A stretch of DNA of 64,000 bases, from positions 301,001-365,000 of the forward strand of contig CAJNDS010000957.1 of the NCBI GenBank assembly GCA_905221605.1, in the 5' to 3' direction. The position numbers and the translations under genes are program-made. This document shows, piece by piece, positions 31,165 through 41,861 of the stretch; the first letter of the stretch is position 1, and each line of letters opens with the position of its first letter. Origin of the DNA: Symbiodinium natans. Its lineage: Eukaryota > Sar > Dinophyceae > Suessiales > Symbiodiniaceae. The notes below the pieces were generated by a model. The model saw nothing but the letters and a program-made list of their open reading frames with translations. It was not told where the DNA came from and did not search any database.

Positions 31165-33692
31165 CTACTGAACGCTCCCGTTTGTTGGGACATGTTGGGA
31201 CCCTGAGACTCCAGCCATGGCATCGAGCTGCAAGAGGTTCTGGGCCCCCGCCGTCACACGGGCGTGTGCGAGACCGATCTGAGCGAGAGAGAGCTGAACC
31301 AAAAAAAACAACTCAAAACGATCAGCAACAGGATCAACAGGAGCGTATGCTGCCTCCTTTAACCACTCCAACTTGATATGCTCCGGAGCTTCCATCTGCT
31401 TGGCAACGCGCCTCAGTCTCAACGAAGATCGGAAAGCATCTCCGACCAGAACACTTTGCATGTCAACTCTGCACGTGATTGAGGATCTTGAGGCGAGGCC
31501 TCTGTTCAATCTCAGCTCTCTCTCCTTGTGCAGCGCATCTTCCCTCCCTGCTTCCAGAAACTGGCTTTCTTTCTTCCCCTGTGTCCTCACCCCAAGCTGC
31601 CCTTTCTCCTTGGGCCTCCCGCGAGAAGGTGGAGATGATGTCGGTGGTGCTGTAGCCCTGGTTCCAGATCTCGTGCATGGGGCCGAAGGTGCCCTGCAAA
31701 ACGAAGGCTTTTGAAGACAAACTTCCCCTAACTTCCGAACTCTGCGATGCCGGAGTACAAAGAGAAAGAGAGAGGGTGAGAGGCTGAGAGGGTGAGAGGC
31801 TGAGAGGGTGAGAGGGTGAGAGAGGGAGAGAGAGGGAGAAAGGAGAGAGAGGGGGCCGCCTGGGCGTCCTTCTTCAGGCTGGCCTCCAGGCAGCTCTTCA
31901 CCTTCTCGGGCTGCGGCTGGTCATTCATCCTTCGCTCCACGAGAAACAGATTCTTAACACGAAAGCTCCTCTTCTACATATTACTAAGACTCTCTGAAGA
32001 AGCAGTCCCCCAAGAGAAGAAGGCCTGAACACGGTCACCCTGTTGATCTCGCCGAAGGCGTTGAACGTCGACCTCATCTTTGTCTCCAGGTCAAAGACGG
32101 CTTGGACAGGATAGCGACAGCTATTCGTGAAGCATCGTTGAACCCCTTCTCGTGGGGCAGCGGCTGCGCTCCGTTCAGAGCATTTCGCATGTCACCCTCT
32201 GCAGAGAAAGCCAAAGCTTCGAGGCCCGACTGGTCGTACCTGTGCAGATGAAAAGATACTTCGGAAGCTGTTCATGGCTGCCTCTCGATACTCCTCTGCT
32301 GCATAGGCTTCTCTGGGGCACGGGGCGCCCTCCTTGTCTAAGACCAACCTCAGCCTTTGGAGCATGTCCTGTACACCCAAAGAGGGCAAGGGCAATATCA
32401 GCAAGGTATCAGCCTCTTGATTCAAAAAACATCTGACTCCGTGAACTTGGCGTGGCTTTTCCTCGTCGGAGATTCGGCTGAAGCGAAGGATGGCGCAGCG
32501 GGACCTTCTGCAGTGCAGAGTGGACATGAGTATCATGAGTGGAAGTGGGGGAGTGACGATGAATGACGAAAATGACGGACATGTCACCAGGCCCCCTTCC
32601 AGAGTACCAGTCCACAGGTGTCACGTAGTGCTACGTCTGCGGCATCGCAGATGCTCTTAGCCCATGGCTGGATGGGCTCGATAATCTTGGAGGATATGTT
32701 GCACGCCAGGGCGAAGCGTGTCGACTCACCTGAAGCAGAAGACACGAGGCCACGCTGAGTCACAGAGTCGCAGATGCTGCGACGCTGTGGCGGCAGCTGA
32801 AGATCTCCATTGTTCGACGCATGGCCTTCAAAGCGACATCTAAGCGACTTCACGACCTTCGAGGAACCCTGGACCATAGAAGACCGAAATCCCTGCCTGC
32901 TGTGCTGCTTGAGTCATGCTGTCCGCCTCATCCAGAATTATTACCTGACGATAGGACTGTGCGCCATGACGCCATGCCGTGTTCACGAAGGGCTTGGGGA
33001 ACTTGACTCTAAAACCTTTCCAAATCTGTCAAGATTGGCCTTGAGCTTTCCTTCAGGAAGGGAAACCTTCTGCTGCGCGAAGCCCTGGCAATGCCCACAA
33101 GTATAGCAGCACCAACGCCTACAGCCTACTGCGTTTATAGAGGCGTCGTCTTTGTAGAGGTTGTCTTGGGGGGAAGGCCCCTCGTCCGCCTTGATCTTCT
33201 CCCGCACGACATCGATGCCTCTGTCATCGGAGGCATTCAGCTCGATGCAGCCCTGCTCGTAGTGCTCGCCCAGGTGCTCCCTGGAAGAGAAAAAAGGGGG
33301 GCGGAGCGAAGCCTTCTTAAAGCCCACAGCTAACTGCTTTGCAGAAGCTCAAATTGCCCTGCCTGGCAAGGCAGTGCACCACGGTGGTCTTGCCGCAGCC
33401 GGGCGGACCAGTCAGGAGCAAGTGAGGGAATGTGCCTCTAAAAGCGCGGGCCTACTGGGCACTGCCCCAACAGCGTGCTCAGGGTCCGTTCAGGCGAGGT
33501 TGTCGGAAGTTTCTGGCCGCTACAGGGCCTGCAGCAGCATGGGATCTCAGGATCGTCACGGCCCCCGAGTTGCCAACCACATCCTCGCAGTTGCCCCGTG
33601 CTGCAAGGACAGCAAGGAATCGGCAAGGAAACACATTCTCATTGTGCCTCGAACTTGATGGGTCGGTACTTTTCAAGCCATATCTCTGGCAT
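31165..33692 (-). CDS. RFC2: Replication factor C small subunit (RFC2 type; yeast Rfc4 equivalent), complete, 16 exons
   Basis: RFC2 is an AAA+ subunit of the pentameric clamp loader that places PCNA on primer-template DNA in the nucleus. Exons: 33692-33648, 33583-33529, 33435-33363, 33280-33190, about 33085-33041, 32944-32897, 32825-32798, 32729-32669, 32504-32462, 32368-32322, 32239-32165, 32072-32025, 31929-31860, 31693-31623, 31411-31354 and 31278-31165. They join without a frame break to 323 codons plus TAG. Landmarks: IWLEKYRP at the N-terminus, Walker A GPPGCGKT (43-50), IELNASDDRGIDVVREKIK, Walker B ILDEAD (106-111), sensor-1 region RFALACN (133-139), the SRC arginine-finger motif (150-152), AEGDMRNALN, and a C-terminal collar domain (KLEWLKEIGLAHARVTAGA). 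Introns are 64-211 nt. Thirteen donors are GC, one GT and one GA, and 14 of 15 acceptors are AG|G. It is slightly shorter than animal RFC2. Confidence 0.95.
31755..31850. repeat. GAGAGGGTGAGAGGCT-type purine repeat in an RFC2 intron
   Basis: Imperfect GAGAGGNTGA units fill most of intron 13 of RFC2 (31859-31694). Confidence 0.8.
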
Positions 33693-33699
33693 GGCCTAG

Positions 33700-34760
33700 G
33701 TTCTTCTGCTTCCCGGTTCTTTTTTACGCAAGACGCAGTACAAAGGGGCCCGAGACTCTGCGCCTTGTCAGCCAGGAGGTGCCGCAATCCTGCCGCAATC
33801 CGTCCTACCCCTAGGCGTCCTCCGGAGCCGATATGGGACGGCACAGGAATGAAATGGGCATGAAGTTTCGTCATCCCAGGTTGAACGACCTAAACGAAAT
33901 CAATCATTTCGGCGCAGGTTTCTCCGCAGGCACACACCGCTGCTTCGGACGTGTCAGGTATGACTTGTTGGGAAACCAGCTCACCGGCACGCAGTCCACC
34001 TGGTAGTACCTTGCACCGTTTGGTTTGATTGTTTAGGATCAGGCTCAAGGAAATGGACGATGTTTCCAGGACGGGCAAAACTCGGAAAAAGCGGCTAGGA
34101 AGCTTACGAGGCTAACAAGTGACACGTGTGGCTCAGTAAAGGTGAAAACTTCGACAGTGGCGACGACGACATGTTGAGAAACGATCAGTACGAGCACAAA
34201 GACAATTTCAAGGATGGTGACGACATCCGCATCCCGAATATCGTGGGTGTGCAAGTTGTTTGCAAGCAACCGTATTCACCGACATGGTTCAAGAGCCTTG
34301 CTTTCAACGGGATCTAATTCATAATAGTAAAACATTCTCCTGAGAATGCACACACTCTCGGCAAGCAGATGTAGAAAGGATGCGATGTAATGTGACATTG
34401 TCGAGCTTAGCCGCGCACGGCCATGCGCAAGAAGGACATCCGGGATCGATTGGATAGGATATCTGAAAGTGGGGGAGAACAGTGATGGTGCTCGTCGAGC
34501 GCGAGGCATAGAAGCAAAAAAATCTCGCAGGAGATGATAGTCGGGCAAGTGTTGGAATGGGGAAGGTGCATCCTTTTGAGGATTCTACATTCAAAGACTG
34601 AGATATAATTGGCAAGAAGGCATTTTAATAACACAGCGGGCGTCCTACAAAGTTCTCCTACGAAACTCAGAGGCGCTTGGCAATGAAATCCGCAACAGAA
34701 GAGGCACACTGGCATTTAGAAACCACGTCCTTCTTCATCTTTAGAGGCTAGCGGCATGTG
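33700..34760. other. Upstream region of RFC2; nothing recognised
   Basis: No exon with recognisable content on either strand. The RFC2 promoter, if any, would lie here; no TATA-like or other motif is convincing. Confidence 0.4.
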
Positions 34761-34762
34761 GT

Positions 34763-34871
34763 AGGAAAAGAAAACGAAGGATCTAGCGCGCTTCCACTCA
34801 TACAAGTATCCTGCTGCACTGTCTAAACCGGCAATCATGGGAGACTTGGGCATGCCAGCTAAAGCCTGAAG
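34763..34871. repeat. Flanking repeat R, copy 1 (partial)
   Basis: CTAGCGCGCTTCCACTCATA and the following bases recur, diverged, at about 37905-37990 and about 41115-41195. It borders the near-identical core copy at 34872. Confidence 0.8.
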
Positions 34872-35003
34872 GACCTCACATGATGATCCACGCATTGCCC
34901 GCATCGTGCTTCAGGGCACCATGCCAAAGTCACAGAAATCTTGAAAGTCGAGAGCGGCCGGCTTTTTCGGTGACACCCGCTCCGCAGTTCGAAGCCTGCG
35001 CCG

Positions 35004-35594
35004 TCAAGCCTTTGGCTTCGCGCGCTTTTGTTTCACGATGGTCTCCCAGGAGAAAGGCCGGACGCCATCCTCGCCGACGATGTGCACCGTATTGAAATCC
35101 TCGGGTATATCGGCTTCGGCCAGAATCGCTCCGATGTCCGCTTCCTCCATCACAAACTTGGGTTGGATAATGGCCTTCTTGGGGTGCCTCGCCAAGGCCG
35201 CCACTTGGAGGAGCTGCAGCTTCCACCCTTGAGTGGTGAACAGTTGCTCCTGTCCCTCGGCGGACACGGCTCGAAACACCTCGATGGGGTGCTCGTAGCC
35301 GAGGTAGCAGATGTCCTCGCACTGGTTCACCTTCACCTCTTGCCAGACCCTGTTGAGCGGCTTGTTGACGTTGCGACCCTCGGGCTGTCTGTCTGGGATG
35401 TCTCGACAGGCGTAGCCCACGGAAAACGGGTCCACACGACCCATCCCGTATCCCATCGTCACGTCGCTCTCTCTGAAGCAGGGTGCCCAGCGCTTTGGCT
35501 GGACCTCCACTGCTTGCACGGGCTCAGCAACCGGCTCGGCCTGCTCCGCCAGCTCCTTCTCCTCAACCACAGGCTCCGACGGCGACTGCTCCAA
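35004..35594 (-). CDS. Unrecognised protein, tandem gene copy 1 (C-terminal exon)
   Basis: A minus-strand frame of 196 codons is open from a TGA at 35651-35649, with no ATG at its 5' edge (35594 is TTG). It is therefore probably the last exon of a spliced gene. The chain starts with an acidic Glu/Pro/Val linker (PVVEEKELAEQAEPVAEPV), followed by a compact domain with KRWAPCFRESDVTMGYGMGR, DPFSVGYACRDIPDRQPEGR, WQEVKVNQCEDICYLGYEHP and SWETIVKQKRAKPKA before the stop (TGA). The composition is that of a real soluble protein, unlike the Leu-rich frame on the opposite strand. Against copy 2 it differs at two residues (M/L, T/I). I do not recognise the family. Confidence 0.6.
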   Translation of the reverse strand: MEQSPSEPVVEEKELAEQAEPVAEPVQAVEVQPKRWAPCFRESDVTMGYGMGRVDPFSVGYACRDIPDRQPEGRNVNKPLNRVWQEVKVNQCEDICYLGYEHPIEVFRAVSAEGQEQLFTTQGWKLQLLQVAALARHPKKAIIQPKFVMEEADIGAILAEADIPEDFNTVHIVGEDGVRPFSWETIVKQKRAKPKA

Positions 35595-36261
35595 GGGTTG
35601 TGGCCGACGGCACCTGGTCGGGGATTCTTGACTGAAGGAGCGAGGCTTTCATCCCAGATGCACCGGAGCATGAGCAGACCAACCTCGAAGGTTGAACGGT
35701 GGCTGCCAAAGCGGTGGCGAAGAGCCGAGACTTCACTTTGGCGCGAGGCTTGCGAGGGCTACCTACGGGCACATGTTGCACGCATCGCACGTCAGCATCC
35801 TGCAGTCAAAGAAGCACACACCGGCCTACCGGCTTCTGTTCGCCCGGCGTATAAGAGTTACTCGAACCTGCACACGTGCGGCATTGGTTGCTGTGTTGGC
35901 GATGCACGGCGTGATGTGAGCATGTGAGTCCCTCAAAACAAGTGGCCTTCATCCTGGCTGCTTGGCGAGGATCCCTCCACGTGCCAGTCTTTGTTGTGTT
36001 GCCAGGCACCTGCAGGTGCAAGCGCTGTATCACGAAAAGCTCACCACATGGTGAAAGCCGCCCCTTGAACCCACGCTGCGCGGCGCCTTGGTCTTCCTTG
36101 CTGGACCAGTCCTTCCAGCTCTGCCAGACACCTCCGATCAGGCGCTGCGATTGCCGTGGGCTGTACAAAAAGGGTTCCTGCATGACAAGCGTCCGCGCAT
36201 GATTGCCAAAAGCATGGCCAAGATCGTGAGAGATGTCACATGATGTCACTACACTCAAACC

Positions 36262-36545
36262 CCTGCATGGCCTTGATCCTGGCGCCAAGAGGCCCTTCCA
36301 TCGCGCCCTTCCCAGTAACCTGCAGCCATAGAGCGGCGACGGGCGAAGCCCCAGAACTGGAACCAAGCCCAACAATCAAAAATGACTTTGCTTTGCATTT
36401 GTATCCGTCGAAACCCCCTCCTTTTATGAGCAGCTGGGGCACACTTCTACGAAGGTGTGTTGGGCTCGACTCCTGCTGCTTTTGCTTGCGATTCCGCGGA
36501 CGGGACCTCCTCGGTCTCGGTCCGGACATGTCCGGATTCGCATGG
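36262..36545. repeat. Dispersed repeat X, copy 1
   Basis: The segment beginning TGATCCTGGCGCCAAGAGGC and ending near GGTCCGGACATGTCCGG recurs at about 39381-39664 (as part of the tandem duplication) and, diverged, at about 50521-50770. A more diverged relative begins at about 36733. The encoded-looking peptide (GAMEGPLGARI on the minus strand) is part of the repeat, not a gene. Confidence 0.85.
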
Positions 36546-37440
36546 CTTTGCCCCGAAAGGATCCTGGAGGCCTCCTTTTTCAAATGACTCCTACGCCTGG
36601 AGTGTTGTGGAAGTGTGTGGAACTCCTGCAGGTCACTAACATCTTCTGGATTTTTTCTGGAGGCTTTGGGACTCGCGTTATCAAATACTTTTTATAGAGA
36701 AGCAAGCCATGTGTACTGTCTGTACTACGAGGCCTTGATCCTGATGCCAGGAGGACCTTCCGCTGCGGTGCTCGTGCCAAGCACCTGTAGCCCACGGTCC
36801 AGCTGGGCAAGAAAGGGTTCGTAGTCTAGGGTTTGGGATTTAGTCCTTGCTCTGAGACAGCAATGCCCACGAACCTGGCTGAATCAGCACACACACAAAA
36901 CAACCCCGGCAAAAACGCGCGATAAAGCATCGCAACAATACTCAAACGGCCTTCAAAGTGGCGCTCTTGTCTTTGGTGCCATGACTGGCCTTGTCACAAC
37001 ACCCGCCCCCCCGCACAACTGGGACCACCGCCCCCAGACCAGGAAAGTGGATCAGGAACCTAAACCCTACACTGGCCTTCATCGTGGCCCCATCGCTTGA
37101 GCTGAACTTGGGACCAGCTGGTGTCCGAGGCTTCACCTGACGCAAGAAGGTTCAGCATCAGGGAACATGCACGAATGAGAAGCCGGCCTGTCTCACCCCA
37201 CCAGTTTCCGGTCCAGCCGGACCAGCCGCTGTCCCACCGCTCGTGCCGAGCCATGGCCCAGGTCTTCGTGGAAGCACTGTAGCTGTCGGTCCGCCGAGTG
37301 CGTTCACATGAAATGCTCGTCCGTGCTCGGATGTGTGCTCAAGCATGTCATGTGCACGCACTGACAAGGCTGGCGAGCAAAACAAAGACGCAGATTTCAA
37401 CATTAAAAACAAGGACTGGAAGAGCCCCGTGACCGCGAGC

Positions 37441-37990
37441 CCCCGCCCCGCGCCACCTCAAGCGCACTTTATTGTTTATGCATTTTGCATGTTGGGGTCG
37501 GGCACCCTTTGTCGGGCACTTTGTTTTAGCTTGTGTTACGCGTGTTGCACCTAAATCTCATTTGCCAAATGTCGCATAGCGCGTGCTCAAGCTGTGGGCC
37601 TGAGGATGCCGTACAATTTGAAGGACATCGACGAAAATCTGCTAAGGCCACCTGTCGCATCCTAACTTTGCCCTGGAAGGCTGCTCTTTTCTTGCAGGAT
37701 GTGCAAATTGTATGCTCTCAGTCACTGGCCAGCAGGTTCCAGTGCGTACAAAAAGAATCAAAGCAGAAGCTCCCTTCCAAGATCCGAGAAGGAAAGTCCC
37801 GCTGAGCATCCCCAGAGAATCGCGCAGGTGTCCCGCGGAGTAGTTCTGGAGTGCCCACCCCCACCCCCCCCCAGCCCAAACAAGCACCGTGGTTGGAAAA
37901 GAAAACCTAGCGCGCTTCCACTCATACGAGTATCCTGGTGCGCTGTCGAAACCGGCAATCATTGGAGATTTGGGCATGCCAGCTAAAGCC
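37441..37990. repeat. Flanking repeat R, copy 2
   Basis: Aligns with about 40680-41195 (both contain GCCTGAGGATGCCGTACAAT and GTGCAAATTGTATGCTCTCA) but with many differences and indels. It is therefore much older than the identity of the core on either side. Confidence 0.85.
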
Positions 37991-38122
37991 GACCTCACAT
38001 GATGATCCACGCATTGCCCGCATCGTGCTTCAGGGCACCACGCCAAGGTCACAGAAATCTTGAAAGTCGAGAGCGGCCGGCTTTTTCGGTGACACCCGCT
38101 TCGCAGTTCGAAGCCTGCGCCG

Positions 38123-38713
38123 TCAAGCCTTTGGCTTCGCGCGCTTTTGTTTCACGATGGTCTCCCAGGAGAAAGGCCGGACGCCATCCTCGCCGACGAT
38201 GTGCACCGTATTGAAATCCTCGGGTATATCGGCTTCGGCCAGAATCGCTCCGATGTCCGCTTCCTCCAAGACAAACTTGGGTTGGATAATGGCCTTCTTG
38301 GGGTGCCTCGCCAAGGCCGCCACTTGGAGGAGCTGCAGCTTCCACCCTTGAATGGTGAACAGTTGCTCCTGTCCCTCGGCGGACACGGCTCGAAACACCT
38401 CGATGGGGTGCTCGTAGCCGAGGTAGCAGATGTCCTCGCACTGGTTCACCTTCACCTCTTGCCAGACCCTGTTGAGCGGCTTGTTGACGTTGCGACCCTC
38501 GGGCTGTCTGTCTGGGATGTCTCGACAGGCGTAGCCCACGGAAAACGGGTCCACACGACCCATCCCGTATCCCATCGTCACGTCGCTCTCTCTGAAGCAG
38601 GGTGCCCAGCGCTTTGGCTGGACCTCCACTGCTTGCACGGGCTCAGCAACCGGCTCGGCCTGCTCCGCCAGCTCCTTCTCCTCAACCACAGGCTCCGACG
38701 GCGACTGCTCCAA
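38123..38713 (-). CDS. Unrecognised protein, tandem gene copy 2 (C-terminal exon)
   Basis: Same 196-codon frame as the gene at 35004-35594, with the same stop and the same absence of an ATG at the 5' edge. Both differences from copy 1 change an amino acid: Leu for Met in the FV(M/L)EEADIGA segment and Ile for Thr in LFT(T/I)QGWK. As the gene lies in a fresh tandem duplication, both copies may be expressed. No family recognised. Confidence 0.6.
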   Translation of the reverse strand: MEQSPSEPVVEEKELAEQAEPVAEPVQAVEVQPKRWAPCFRESDVTMGYGMGRVDPFSVGYACRDIPDRQPEGRNVNKPLNRVWQEVKVNQCEDICYLGYEHPIEVFRAVSAEGQEQLFTIQGWKLQLLQVAALARHPKKAIIQPKFVLEEADIGAILAEADIPEDFNTVHIVGEDGVRPFSWETIVKQKRAKPKA

Positions 38714-39380
38714 GGGTTGTGGCCGACGGCACCTGGTCGGGGATTCTTGACTGAAGGAGCGAGGCTTTCATCCCAGATGCACCGGAGCATGAGCAGACCA
38801 ACCTCGAAGGTTGAACGGTGGCTGCCAAAGCGGTGGCGAAGAGCCGAGACTTCACTTTGGCGCGAGGCTTGCGAGGGCTACCTACGGGCACATGTTGCAC
38901 GCATCGCACGTCAGCATCCTGCAGTCAAAGAAGCACACACCGGCCTACCGGCTTCTGTTCGCCCGGCGTATAAGAGTTACTCGAACCTGCACACGTGCGG
39001 CATTGGTTGCTGTGTTGGCGATGCACGGCGTGATGTGAGCATGTGAGTCCCTCAAAACAAGCGGCCTTCATCCTGGCTGCTTGGCGAGGATCCCTCCACG
39101 TGCCAGTCTTTGTTGTGTTGCCAGGCACCTGCAGGTGCAAGCGTTGCATCACGAAAAGCTCACCACATGGTGAAAGCTGCCCCTTGAACCCACGCTGCGC
39201 GGCGCCTTGGTCTTCCTTGCTGGACCAGTCCTTCCAGCTCTGCCAGACACCTCCGATCAGGCGCTGCGATTGCCGTGGGCTGTACAAAAAGGGTTCCTGC
39301 ATGACAAGCGTCCGCGCATGATTGCCAAAAGCATGGCCAAGATCGTGAGAGATGTCACATGATGTCACTACACTCAAACC

Positions 39381-39664
39381 CCTGCATGGCCTTGATCCTG
39401 GCGCCAAGAGGCCCTTCCATCGCGCCCTTCCCAGTAACCTGCAGCCATAGAGCGGCGACGGGCGAAGCCCCAGAACTGGAACCAAGCCCAACAATCAAAA
39501 ATGACTTTGCTTTGCATTTGTATCCGTCGAAACCCCCTCCTTTTATGAGCAGCTGGGGCACACTTCTACGAAGGTGTGTTGGGCTCGACTCCTGCTGCTT
39601 TTGCTTGCGATTCCGCGGACGGGACCTCCTCGGTCTCGGTCCGGACATGTCCGGATTCGCATGG
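39381..39664. repeat. Dispersed repeat X, copy 2
   Basis: Copy carried along in the tandem duplication; see 36262-36545. Confidence 0.85.
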
Positions 39665-40679
39665 CTTTGCCCCGAAAGGATCCTGGAGGCCTCCTTTTTC
39701 AAATGACTCCTACGCCTGGAGTGTTGTGGAAGTGTGTGGAACTCCTGCAGGTCACTAACATCTTCTGGATTTTTTCTGGAGGCTTTGGGACTCGCGTTAT
39801 CAAATACTTTTTATAGAGAAGCAAGCCATGTGTACTGTCTGTACTACGAGGCCTTGATCCTGATGCCAGGAGGACCTTCCGCTGCGGTGCTCGTGCCAAG
39901 CACCTGTAGCCCACGGTCCAGCTGGGCAAGAAAGGGTTCGTAGTCTAGGGTTTGGGATTTAGTCCTTGCTCTGAGACAGCAATGCCCACGAACCTGGCTG
40001 AATCAGCACACACACAAAACAACCCCGGCAAAAACGCGCGATAAAGCATCGCAACAATACTCAAACGGCCTTCAAAGTGGCGCTCTTGTCTTTGGTGCCA
40101 TGACTGGCCTTGTCACAACACCCGCCCCCCCGCACAACTGGGACCACCGCCCCCAGACCAGGAAAGTGGATCAGGAACCTAAACCCTACACTGGCCTTCA
40201 TCGTGGCCCCATCGCTTGAGCTGAACTTGGGACCAGCTGGTGTCCGAGGCTTCACCTGACGCAAGAAGGTTCAGCATCAGGGAACATGCACGAATGAGAA
40301 GCCGGCCTGTCTCACCCCACCAGTTTCCGGTCCAGCCGGACCAGCCGCTGTCCCACCGCTCGTGCCGAGCCATGGCCCAGGTCTTCGTGGAAGCACTGTA
40401 GCTGTCGGTCCGCCGAGTGCGTTCACATGAAATGCTCGTCCGTGCTCGGATGTGTGCTCAAGCATGTCATGTGCACGCACTGACAAGGCTGGCGAGCAAA
40501 ACAAAGACGCAGATTTCAACATTAAAAACAAGGACTGGAAGAGCCCCGTGACCGCGAGCCCTTCCAATATGTGTGCTTCTGCCTTTCTCGACGGCTGAGT
40601 AGCGTTCATAGGGCTTAGTGTCCGCCAGGGCAGCTGGCGCCAAGACAACTTCATCTTCTTTGCATGTTTTCTGGTAGGG

Positions 40680-41195
40680 CCGCGCCCCGCGCCACCTCCA
40701 GCGCACTTTATTGTTCATGCATTTTTGCATGTTGGGGTCGGGCCACCTTTGTCGGGCACATCTTTTCGTGCATGTGTTCTGCGTGCCGCACCAAAATCTC
40801 GTTTCCAAATGTCGCATCGTGCTCAAGCTGTGGGCCTGAGGATGCCGTACAATTTTAAGGACATCGACGAAAATCTCCTGAGGCCACCTGCGCCAACTGC
40901 GTTGCCTTGGAGCCCGTTGCGCAACTCATGTCGCATCCTGCCTTTGCAATGGAAGGCTGCTCTTTTCTTTCAGGAGGTGCAAATTGTATGCTCTCAGTCG
41001 CTGGCCAGAAGGTTGCGGCGCGTACAGAAAGAACCAAAGCATAAGCTCCCGTCGAAGATCGAATGGCGTTCTCCGAGAAGGCTGAGCATCCCCAGAGAAT
41101 CCCGCAGGTGTCCCACCGAGTCATACGAGTATCCTGGTGCACTATCTAGACCGGCAATCATTGAAGATTTGGGCATGACAGCTAAAGCCTGAAGG
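40680..41195. repeat. Flanking repeat R, copy 3, running into a truncated third core
   Basis: Diverged copy of 37441-37990. It continues past 41195 into about 70 bp similar to the start of the core (GATCCACGCAT ... CGTGCTTCAGGGCACC, GTCACAGAAATCTTGAA). It is then cut off at about 41268 by another dispersed repeat, so a third, truncated unit exists. Confidence 0.8.
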
Positions 41196-41269
41196 CCCTC
41201 ACATGGAGATCCACGCATCGTGCTTCAGGGCACCTCCAAAGTCACAGAAATCTTGAATGTCAAAGCGGC

Positions 41270-41790
41270 GGCATTTTGGTAAACTGACAAAACCGGTTTG
41301 TCCGCTCGTGAAGGATGCTTAAAGCTTTACTTCAGCTTCACATGCCTGCCAGCAGTGCCGGTGCGCAACCCTGCTTGCCTTTCTTTAGGATAGCCCTTCG
41401 CTTTGGGCTCTTTGGTTGAGGGGTGGTTCTCCTCTGCCTGCCTGCTGTGCTACAGAAGCGCTTCGCTGGTATGACATCCTGACGGTGTCTTTCTTTTTGT
41501 ATTGATTGCTGTCGGTTGTTCAAGGATGGTTTCTGCTACGTGATGGGGTCTTAGCCCCGCTCGAAGGTGTGTGCTCCGTGTTTGGGTGCACACCTCCTCA
41601 TAGAGGATGACACAACAAGCGCAGTAGAACCGAGTTCAATCCCGCGCCAAAAACACAGCAGAGCAGTCTCGCGCTGTACAGTGCCGGCAGGTGCTTTCTC
41701 ACATTAAGCCACGACTTTGACGCCTGCGGCATACCAGAAGACTCACGGACTGCAAGCAGCCGCTACGTAGCTTCTTCGGCTCGGCTCGGA
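41270..41790. repeat. Dispersed repeat Y, copy 1
   Basis: Shares long similarity with about 49543-50095, including TTTGGTAAACTGACAAAAC, CTCGTGAAGGATGCTTAAAG, CCTTCGCTTTGGGCTCTTTG and TCTCGCGCTGTACAGTGCCG. The copies differ by substitutions, a 14-bp indel and a short internal duplication in copy 2. No coding content recognised. Confidence 0.88.
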
Positions 41791-41861
41791 GTGGTGCTCA
41801 CTCGGCTGAGCCTTGTGCGGCTGCCCTCACAGCCTCAGATATGCCATTCCCTTACGCTCCC

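Larger units (their letters stand above)
34872..37440. repeat. 2.57-kb tandem duplication core, copy 1
   Basis: Matches 37991-40559 at a constant offset of 3,119 bp with only about ten substitutions noticed. It contains one copy of a minus-strand gene (35004-35594) and a copy of a dispersed repeat (about 36262-36545). Confidence 0.95.
37991..40559. repeat. 2.57-kb tandem duplication core, copy 2
   Basis: Near-identical to 34872-37440. Identity stops abruptly after CCGCGAGCCC at 40559, where copy 2 carries about 120 bp not present after copy 1. Confidence 0.95.

Noticed and set aside
35028-35927. 299-codon plus-strand frame over the tandem gene (also at 38147-39046)
   Set aside because: It is antisense to the charged minus-strand frame, is Leu/Arg-rich as expected of a shadow, and opposes the direction of all supported genes.
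35806-36375. 189-codon minus-strand frame in the tandem unit (also at 38925-39494)
   Set aside because: Composition is partly protein-like, but three of the few copy differences all change residues and its 5' end overlaps repeat X; not enough to call an exon.
36236-36583. 115-codon frames on both strands, conserved in both tandem copies
   Set aside because: They are part of dispersed repeat X; conservation between copies only reflects the recent duplication.
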